Below are positions 1 to 5,545 of a DNA stretch of 9,517 nt, piece by piece. Where the stretch lies: contig JBDRGD010000022.1 of assembly GCA_043818095.1 (NCBI GenBank), positions 1-9,517 on the forward strand. The letters are read 5' to 3'. Numbering within the stretch: position 1 is the stretch's first letter; each line of letters begins with the position of its first letter. The position numbers were made by a program, and so were the translations under genes. Source of the DNA: JBDRGD01 sp043818095. GTDB lineage: Bacteria; Chloroflexota; Dehalococcoidia; Dehalococcoidales; RBG-16-60-22. The notes beneath the pieces were generated by a model. That model had not been told where the DNA came from, did no database searches, and saw only the letters and a program-made list of their open reading frames with translations.

Positions 1-292
1 GAGGGGCATATCGCTGCCAGGCTGGTCTAGCGTGCCCTACTTAAGCATGGTATTTGTTGCCGAGGCTGAGATGACCCGCAAGGTTACCAGCAACTCGACA
101 CGACATTGATGCCGTTTCCAACCATGTTACAGACCTTAAAGCTACGTCAGATATGAGTGAAGGTATTTCAGGCATAGCCAAAGCTATATACTCTAGACTT
201 CGTTTTGTAATCCCCAAATGTAACCTACGTTACCGCTATAATAAGCCTGGTATTTGTGGAAACGTGAGTTACCAGTAGTTCCGAATTCGGTG
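1..292. other. Gene-poor, lower-G+C stretch at the window edge; possible decayed coding remnant
   Basis: No convincing gene is visible here. The stretch is clearly more A+T-rich than the rest of the window. A stop-to-stop reading frame on the plus strand (75-278) reads in part TSDMSEGISGIAKAIYSRL, which looks somewhat protein-like. It lacks a plausible start with a ribosome binding site, and the bases just upstream continue sensibly only in another frame (from the ATG at 71, ending at the TGA at 107-109). This would fit a frameshifted remnant of a small helical protein, but I recognise no family. A 15-base near-perfect direct repeat (43-57 and 243-257) also lies here. It could equally be non-coding. 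Confidence 0.25.
43..257. repeat. Pair of 15-base imperfect direct repeats, exactly 200 bases apart
   Basis: AAGCATGGTATTTGT at 43-57 and AAGCCTGGTATTTGT at 243-257 match at 14 of 15 positions. A shorter shared string, GTTACCAG, follows each copy (83-90 and 268-275) at a different distance. The repeats lie in the lower-G+C edge region. They may be traces of a decayed duplication or a small element, or may be chance. No inverted terminal repeats or transposase were seen. Confidence 0.4.
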
Positions 293-320
293 GCCGGGAC
301 CGTTCGAGCGGATACCCGGC
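293..320 (-). terminator. Hairpin directly after the last gene of the minus-strand operon
   Basis: On the minus strand, GCCGGG (320 to 315) pairs with CCCGGC (298 to 293). A nested CCG/CGG pair lies inside the loop. The hairpin starts at the last base of the TAG stop of the rhodanese-like gene. No T-run follows, so it is not a canonical Rho-independent terminator. It may mark the operon end by blocking 3'-exonuclease decay or by helping termination. Confidence 0.35.
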
Positions 321-721
321 TATTTCTCTACGGGGTAACCGGCGGCGACCCAGCCGCTGTAGTTTCCCTCCAGGCGATAAACATTGGGGAAGCCCGCGTC
401 CACCAGCTTCTGCGCCCCTTGCTGGGCGACGCTGTCAACGTGGCAGTAGACCAGATAGGTTTTGGTCTTGTCCAGGGTGGGTATCGCCTTGTCCAGTGAG
501 CCGTCACCCAGGTAGTAGTGCACCGCGCCGGGTAAGTGCCCATAGGCATAGTGCGGCGAAACATCGATGATAATCAAATCAGAATTACTATCGATAAGCG
601 CCTTGGCTTCGTCCGGGGTGACATCGGTATAGCTCCCGGTGTTCTGCTCCTGTGTCTGCCCGCAGCCACCCGCGACCGCCAGGACAACAAGGAGCATGCC
701 TGGAATCAGATACCTTCCCAT
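320..721 (-). CDS. Rhodanese-like domain lipoprotein
   Basis: This encodes a 133-residue exported protein. A short charged N-terminus and hydrophobic segment (about residues 4-18) end in a lipobox, AVAGGC, with the lipidated cysteine predicted at residue 20. This would anchor the protein to the outer face of the membrane. A single rhodanese domain follows (about 31-132). It has the IIDVSPHYAYGHLPGA motif, where DVS replaces the usual DVR, and a putative catalytic Cys93 in YCHVDSVA. The loop lacks the arginine and glycine common in thiosulfate sulfurtransferases (CRSGNRS-type), so the substrate is uncertain. The family carries sulfur as a cysteine persulfide or binds other anions. ATG is at 721 behind GGGAGGTG. 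It lies 40 nt after the TPP enzyme gene and is probably the last gene of that operon. Confidence 0.85.
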   Translation of the reverse strand: MGRYLIPGMLLVVLAVAGGCGQTQEQNTGSYTDVTPDEAKALIDSNSDLIIIDVSPHYAYGHLPGAVHYYLGDGSLDKAIPTLDKTKTYLVYCHVDSVAQQGAQKLVDAGFPNVYRLEGNYSGWVAAGYPVEK

Positions 722-761
722 CGCTGCACCTCCCGTATTTTCTTCCCTTACTTTCCCCGGC

Positions 762-2447
762 TTATACCGGGTCGTTCTCCGAGATGAGGCCCATCGTCAG
801 CCAGCGGAAGCGCAGGTCCCGCGCCACGGGATGGACATCGACGGGCACGTCCACCACCGAGGGCCCGGGGAAAGCGAACGCTTTCTCCAGCGCGGGCAGC
901 AGTCCGTCCGGGCTGGTCACGCGGTAGCCCGCTCCCCCGAAAGCCTCCGCCACTTTCACAAAATCGGGATTATTCAACTCGGCGCCGATATACCGGCTCC
1001 CGCAGAAGCGCTCCTGGTGCTGCTGGAGCACGCCGTAGTAACCGTTGTTCATCACGATGACGGGCACGGAAAGCCCACAGGCCGCCGCCGTGGCGAGCTC
1101 GCTCATCTGCATCAGGAAAGAGCCGTCGCCGACGATGCAGAGCGCCTGCCGCGCGGGGTCGGCGAGCTTGACCCCGATAGCGGCGGGCAGGGCAAAGCCC
1201 ATCGCCCCGAAGCCGTCGTTGCTAAGCAGCGTCCGCGGCCGGGACACCGTAAACCCGTGGTCCCGCACCGCCCCCAGCGCCGACGAGGTGTTATCGACGA
1301 CGCAGACCGCTTCCGGCGGCAAATACTCCCGCAACCGGCGCAGCAGCCAGAGCGGGTGGAAGGGGAAAGATGGCTCCCGCGCCATGAAGGCGGTGGTCTC
1401 CCGTTCCCGCTGTTCCCTGTGTTGCTTGAGCAACCGGTGAATCTCGCCGTCCGCCCGTTTCTGGTTCACCATTTCCCGCAGTCGCGGCAGGACGTCTTTC
1501 ACGTCGGCGACGATTGCCACCTCCGGCTGATAGACCTTCCCCATGTGCGCCGTATCCCGGTTGACCTCGATGAGCCTTTCGGGGAAGGGCACGGACCAGC
1601 CCAGCGTGGAAAACTCCGGGAATTTTGTCCCCAGCGCCAGGCAGGCGTCCGCCCGAGCGAAGACCTCCGTGGCGCCTTTGAAGAGGAAAATGCCGGCGGA
1701 AAGGGGATGGTCCTCCGGGATGACCCCCCGCCCCTTCTCCGAGGTGAAGACCGGCGCGGAGAGCTTCTCCGCGAGCAGCCGCAGTTCCCCGGCGGCATCC
1801 GCGTTCGCCACTCCACCCCCGGCGAATATCACCGGGGCTTTCGCCTTTTCCAGGATGGCCGCGGCCTCCTCCAGCCGCGCGGGCAGCCCGGGGTCAGGTG
1901 AAGCTTCCGGTTTCACGGGAACGTTTACCGCGACATCGGCACGGGCGCCGAAAAGGTTGCTGGGAATAATCACCATCGCCGGTCCCGGACAGCCCTCCGT
2001 GGCCACCCGGAACGCCCGGCTGATGGCCCCCGGGATGTCCCCCGCTTTCCGGCAGGTGACAACCTCCTTGGTTACGGGCCGGAAAACGCCCTCGAGGTCG
2101 CAGCGGTGGTTCGTCGCCCGGTCCATGAGGGCGAGGGGTATCTGGGCGGATAAAATGACCATCGGGACAGCATCGGCCTGCGCCGCCGCCACGCTGGTCA
2201 CCATGTTGGTGGCCCCCGGTCCCGGCACGCTGTAGCAGACCGCCGGGCGTCCCGTGATTTTGGCGTAGCCGTAAGCGATGAAGGGAGCGGCTTCCTCGTG
2301 GCGGACCGTAATTACCTTGAGAGACGGGTCGCCGTAGAGCAGGTCCAGGACTTCCAGCGACTGCACGCCGTAGATGCCGATGAAGTATGCGGCGCCGTTA
2401 GCTTTCAGGGCGGCGACCAGCAGCTCCGCCCCGGTACGTTCTCCCAA
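762..2447 (-). CDS. Thiamine pyrophosphate-dependent enzyme, acetolactate synthase-like
   Basis: This is a 561-residue member of the acetolactate synthase/pyruvate oxidase-type TPP superfamily, at the usual family length. The N-terminal pyrimidine-binding domain (about 1-170) carries the activating glutamate, Glu51, in RHEEAAPF. A central Rossmann-like domain follows (about 185-325). The C-terminal pyrophosphate-binding domain (about 365-545) carries GDG at 440-442 and NN at 467-468, the standard TPP/Mg motif spacing. Such enzymes decarboxylate 2-oxo acids or ligate and cleave carbonyl compounds. The sequence alone does not tell whether this one makes acetolactate; no regulatory small subunit gene is adjacent. 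The frame is open upstream to 2930, but that part only shadows the aldo/keto reductase. I chose TTG at 2447 because AGGGAGGAG lies 6 nt before it and homology begins there. The gap to the upstream gene is 32 nt, so an operon is likely. Confidence 0.85.
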   Translation of the reverse strand: MGERTGAELLVAALKANGAAYFIGIYGVQSLEVLDLLYGDPSLKVITVRHEEAAPFIAYGYAKITGRPAVCYSVPGPGATNMVTSVAAAQADAVPMVILSAQIPLALMDRATNHRCDLEGVFRPVTKEVVTCRKAGDIPGAISRAFRVATEGCPGPAMVIIPSNLFGARADVAVNVPVKPEASPDPGLPARLEEAAAILEKAKAPVIFAGGGVANADAAGELRLLAEKLSAPVFTSEKGRGVIPEDHPLSAGIFLFKGATEVFARADACLALGTKFPEFSTLGWSVPFPERLIEVNRDTAHMGKVYQPEVAIVADVKDVLPRLREMVNQKRADGEIHRLLKQHREQRERETTAFMAREPSFPFHPLWLLRRLREYLPPEAVCVVDNTSSALGAVRDHGFTVSRPRTLLSNDGFGAMGFALPAAIGVKLADPARQALCIVGDGSFLMQMSELATAAACGLSVPVIVMNNGYYGVLQQHQERFCGSRYIGAELNNPDFVKVAEAFGGAGYRVTSPDGLLPALEKAFAFPGPSVVDVPVDVHPVARDLRFRWLTMGLISENDPV

Positions 2448-2479
2448 GATTATCTCCTCCCTGCGTTTCCCCCCGGCGT

Positions 2480-3529
2480 TCAGCGGGACCCGCCCTCCGC
2501 CCGGAACTGCTGCAGTCCTTCCTGGTAGGACCGGTAGTTGTCCGCGATGACCTTCATAACGGGGATGCCGTAGTCGCACTTCGTCTCGCACTCGCCGCAC
2601 TGGTTGCAGTTGTTGAATTTTTCGATGTTGGCGGCGATTTCCTCCCGGAAGGCGCGCGCGGGGGGCATGTTCCAGACGAAGGGCATGAGGTCCATCAGGT
2701 GCAGCACGGGCACGCCCTCGGGACACGGCTCGCAGTGGGCGCAGCGACGGCACAGTTCGCTGTCCAGCTCTGCTTTGACCCGCCGCATTTCCGCCTTTTC
2801 CGCCTCCGTCATCCCCCGGGGCCCCCCGGCGATCTGCATAATCTCCTCCACCTCCCGGAGCTCCTGGACTCCCGGGATGCTGAGGACATCCGGAAAGCTG
2901 AGGAGATACTTCAGGGCAACGCCGATGCACTTCAGCGCGCCCCCGGCGAACGGCTTCATGGCGATAAAGCCCACCCCGCGCTCCCGGGCGAGGGGCAGGA
3001 GCTGCGTTTCCGGCTCGTCGGTGACGAAATTGAAGGGAAATAGAACGGTCTCGAAGACGCCGGTCTTGACCGCTTCCCGGGCGACCTCCAGGTGGTGGGA
3101 GGTCACGCCGATGTGCCGGATAATACCGGCTTTCTTCGCTGCGAGCAGCATCCCCAGGGGACCGGCGGGGTCAATTGCTTTCGCCAGGAGTTCGGGAGTA
3201 TTAATGAGGTGGAACTGGTAGAGGTCGATATAGCTGACGCCCAGGCTTTTCAGGCTCTGCCGGAGCTTGGTCTCCATCTCCTCGCGGGTGCCGTAATTAG
3301 CTTTCGTGGCAATCACCAGGTCCTCCCGGCGCCTCCCCGCAATCGCCTGGCCGATACGCGCCTCGCTGGTGCTGTATTCCGCCGCGGTATCGATGTAGTT
3401 CATACCCAGGTCGAGGCAGCGGCGGATGATGGCGATGGCCTCGTCCTCCGGGGGCCTCTGTATCGGGACCCCACCCAGCCCCAGCGGCGCGACCATCAGG
3501 CCCGTTTTTCCCAGCGCGAATTTTTCCAT
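2480..3529 (-). CDS. Aldo/keto reductase with C-terminal 4Fe-4S dicluster domain
   Basis: This encodes 349 residues. The N-terminal aldo/keto reductase barrel (about 1-240) has the expected catalytic tetrad: Asp47 and Tyr52 in YIDTAAEYS, Lys76 in ATKANY, and His107 in YQFHLIN. A ferredoxin-like tail carries two cysteine clusters, C-x2-C-x2-C-x2-CP (Cys260, 263, 266, 269) and C-x2-C-x2-C-x3-C (Cys308, 311, 314, 318), predicted to hold two [4Fe-4S] clusters. The family reduces carbonyls with NAD(P)H; members with Fe-S tails probably exchange electrons with a redox partner, but substrates are mostly unknown. ATG at 3529 is preferred over an upstream in-frame ATG at 3562 because GAGGGAG stands just before it and the MEKFALGKTGL start matches the family. 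It lies between the selenoprotein and the TPP enzyme, suggesting a joint pathway. Confidence 0.9.
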   Translation of the reverse strand: MEKFALGKTGLMVAPLGLGGVPIQRPPEDEAIAIIRRCLDLGMNYIDTAAEYSTSEARIGQAIAGRRREDLVIATKANYGTREEMETKLRQSLKSLGVSYIDLYQFHLINTPELLAKAIDPAGPLGMLLAAKKAGIIRHIGVTSHHLEVAREAVKTGVFETVLFPFNFVTDEPETQLLPLARERGVGFIAMKPFAGGALKCIGVALKYLLSFPDVLSIPGVQELREVEEIMQIAGGPRGMTEAEKAEMRRVKAELDSELCRRCAHCEPCPEGVPVLHLMDLMPFVWNMPPARAFREEIAANIEKFNNCNQCGECETKCDYGIPVMKVIADNYRSYQEGLQQFRAEGGSR

Positions 3530-3574
3530 GACGCTCCCTCTTCCGGCGGTTTGCCCCGCCATTATATCACGGCT

Positions 3575-5287
3575 TCAGCCGGTCTGCCCCGCTTCTTTCA
3601 GCAGCGCCGCCCAGTTCTTGGGGAGCGCTATCTTCTTGCTGACGGGATAGCCGATAAAGCCGTTCTGCCCGCAGAGGAAGGCGTTATCCCGGTCGGGGTC
3701 GCCGCTGACGGTAATCATGAAGTCCTCCGCTTTCTCGACGATGGGCAGCATCCGCTCCGGGTCCGAAGACTGGCAATAGAGCGCGGGCAGCTTGCCCGCC
3801 TCCACCCCGGCGCAGAGGTTGCGGTCCACACGCAGCTCCTCCCAGCGCCGCGCCGGGAAGCGGGCGTGCTCGTACCAGTATTCCCGAATCTTTTCCTTGG
3901 TGTAGCCGCCTTTCGCCAGAGCCTCGGCGAGGCATGGGCTCAGCAGCACCTGGGGACGCAGACCGGGTCCCAGATAGGTCAGCGCGAAAAGCCACATGTG
4001 GATGTCCACCAGGCGGCGGGAGGTCCGCCGTAGTATCATCTCCGGGTCTTCCGCGCCCACGGAGAAGATGGAATCGGTGGAGGTGCAGCTGTTGATGGTC
4101 ACCACGTTTTCCCCCGCCTTGAAGCCCTGGTCCACGCTCATCGGCGGCCAGCCTATCTGCGCCAGCGCGTCCTCGTTCTCCGCGAGCACCACGCGCCAGG
4201 TCCCCCCGAAGGTGGCCTTGTCCGTCTTGTGCGGCAGGAATCCGGCGACGTTCCTCAGGTAAAGCCTCCAGAAGCGCCCGATGGCGGTGTTCGCCTGGAA
4301 GCCGACGCGCAGCGCCCCCTGGCGGTAGTTGAAGTTCAGCTCCTTGATAATCGGCCCGTTGACGGTGACGAGAATCTCGGTGCCCGGCGTGTTGCCGATG
4401 TGCTCCTGACCGAAGTCAGGGTCCGCCATCGCCTCGACGATGGCGATAAGCACCGGCATGTATTCGGGGCGGCACCCCGCCATGACCCCGTTCACCGCGA
4501 TGTTCTGGAGGGTCGCCTCCCGGCGGTCGGGATAGAGCACGCCGATAGCCTCATCCGCGGGGCGGTCGGTGAATTTCAGGAAGGCCGCCACCTTCTCCCG
4601 GGTGGGCGGGACGACGGGCAGGCCCTCGCTCCACTCCTGCCGGAGGAAATATTCGTTGACCTCCTCGAAACTGCCGCGGAAGACGATGTCCCCCGGCGCC
4701 GGCTCTTTCACGGGCGGGGGCGCTTCCGGGGCGACCGTCAGGCAGTTGACAATCTGGTCCGTGACGGTGGCCTGGAGGTTCTTCTTCAGCTCGTCGACGG
4801 GGAACATGTCCACGTGCCCCGGATAGACCGCCAGCGGCAGGTTACGCATTCCCAGGCCCGCCGCCGTCGCCTTTGCCTGGGGGTCGAAGCCCCGGCAGAC
4901 GATGGTGGCGGAGGGATAGCCCAGCTTTTCCGCGACGGCGCTCGCCCGCACCACGGCGGGCGTACAGCTGCCTCAGCAGCCGGAGGTGGTGATAACGGCA
5001 TCGATATCGTGTTCCTTCAGCATCCCCGGCAGGGCGGCAATCACCTCCCGCTCGTTCCCGCCGTGTATCGAGCCGAAGACCCGGTAGTCAACAAACTTGA
5101 TACCGGGATAACGCCGGGTGAGCTCTTCCTCCACCAGGGGGAAAATCTCATGGCCGCGGAAAGCCCAGTTCCAGAGCTCCGCCACCGTCTTCCCCTCCAG
5201 CCCGGACAGGCGCGGCGCGGTAGCGGTATCCGCCACGGTCCGCCGGCCCCGCGGATATAAGACCTCGTAGCTGCTGTCTCCTGCCAT
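3575..5287 (-). CDS. UGSC-family selenoprotein with in-frame UGA (Sec105) and fused C-terminal domain
   Basis: Read through the UGA at 4973-4975, this is one 570-residue protein. The N-terminal domain (about 28-185) has a GLEGKTVAEL start and the motif TTSGC-U-GSCTPAVV, with selenocysteine 105 and Cys108 forming a U-x2-C redox pair and Cys104 beside it. This matches the UGSC (seleno)protein family, known with Sec or Cys at this place and without an established reaction that I know of. A proline-rich linker (about 186-200) leads to a second domain (about 201-570) with GLPVVPPT near 222-229 and cysteines at 272 and 401. Both halves are in the same frame, and conserved-looking sequence continues across the UGA. 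ATG at 5287 lies behind AGGAGGAG. It is the first gene of the operon. A downstream GTG (4954) has no good ribosome binding site, so reinitiation is less likely than Sec insertion. The UGA being a true stop, or a sequencing error, are the alternatives. Confidence 0.88.
4943..4962 (-). promoter_or_regulatory. Predicted bacterial SECIS hairpin
   Basis: Downstream of the UGA, the minus-strand RNA forms a perfect 7-bp stem, CGCCCGC (4962-4956) with GCGGGCG (4949-4943), closed by the six-base loop CGUGGU. The loop begins 17 nt after the UGA, and its second base is G. Both agree with the usual geometry of bacterial SECIS elements, which lie inside the coding region close to the UGA and bind SelB. 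An outer GCU/AGC pairing (4968-4966 with 4942-4940) could extend the stem across a three-base bulge. High G+C makes hairpins common here, so the support comes mainly from position. Confidence 0.65.
4973..4975 (-). other. In-frame UGA predicted to encode selenocysteine
   Basis: On the minus strand the codons read TCC GGC TGC TGA GGC AGC TGT ACG (Ser-Gly-Cys-Sec-Gly-Ser-Cys-Thr). The UGA is codon 105 of the frame opened at 5287, and the frame stays open to 3575. The position matches the U in the UGSC motif, where relatives are expected to have Sec or Cys. The downstream hairpin supports recoding. Confidence 0.88.
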
Positions 5288-5319
5288 CTGCTCGGCTCCT
5301 CCTGCGTAAAACCTATGCC

Positions 5320-5348
5320 ATTGTCCCGCTTTTTCCGCACGCCGTCAA
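5320..5348 (-). promoter_or_regulatory. Sigma70-type promoter of the selenoprotein operon
   Basis: The minus strand has a -35 box TTGACG (5348-5343), a 17-base spacer and a -10 box GACAAT (5325-5320). Transcription would start near 5313, giving a leader of about 26 nt that holds the AGGAGGAG ribosome binding site (5303-5296). A short inverted repeat, CCCGC-CT-GCGGG (5353-5364), sits just upstream of the -35 box and could be an operator. Confidence 0.65.
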
Positions 5349-5418
5349 CCGCCCCGCCTGCGGGATTGGGAGATAATCCACCTCGCTCCGCAGGGAAATG
5401 CGCAAAGGAAATGGGGGC

Positions 5419-5433
5419 TGGCATGCTTTGCCA
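5419..5433. promoter_or_regulatory. Inverted repeat between the divergent promoters, possible operator
   Basis: TGGCATGCTTTGCCA has perfect five-base arms around a five-base centre. It lies between the minus-strand promoter at 5320-5348 and the plus-strand promoter near 5483-5511, where a shared regulator could bind. No regulator gene lies in the window, and a repeat of this size may be chance. Confidence 0.2.
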
Positions 5434-5482
5434 TTAGCACCGGATAGTCTTTAATATTCCTGCAAGGAAGCTGCGGGGTTAC

Positions 5483-5511
5483 TGGTGAAAACAACGGCGA
5501 TGGCCTATAAT
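5483..5511 (+). promoter_or_regulatory. Probable promoter of the glucan phosphorylase gene
   Basis: A perfect -10 hexamer, TATAAT (5506-5511), lies 35 bases before the TTG start. The -35 region is weak: TGGTGA at 5483-5488 gives a 17-base spacer but matches only half of the consensus. An A+T-rich run (5520-5532) and the ribosome binding site AAGGGG (5531-5536) follow. Confidence 0.5.
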
Positions 5512-5545
5512 AAGGTCAATATATTTTTTTAAGGGGCAATTCCTC

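Noticed and set aside
639..1901. 420-residue plus-strand open frame
   Set aside because: It is the reverse of the TPP enzyme gene, Arg/Pro/His-rich and without domains.
3530..3574. TATAAT on the minus strand and a GGCGG/CCGCC hairpin between the selenoprotein and reductase genes
   Set aside because: No acceptable -35 box lies at the right distance and no T-run follows the hairpin, so neither an internal promoter nor a terminator is supported.
3092..4033. 313-residue plus-strand open frame
   Set aside because: It is antisense to the aldo/keto reductase and selenoprotein genes, spans their junction and has no motif.
3575..4954. Separate GTG-started gene for the downstream part of the selenoprotein
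   Set aside because: No good ribosome binding site precedes 4954, the start falls inside the conserved UGSC domain, and the frame is continuous with the upstream part through the UGA.
4229..5260. 343-residue plus-strand open frame
   Set aside because: It is antisense to the selenoprotein gene, low-complexity and Arg/Gly/Asp-rich, with no family features.
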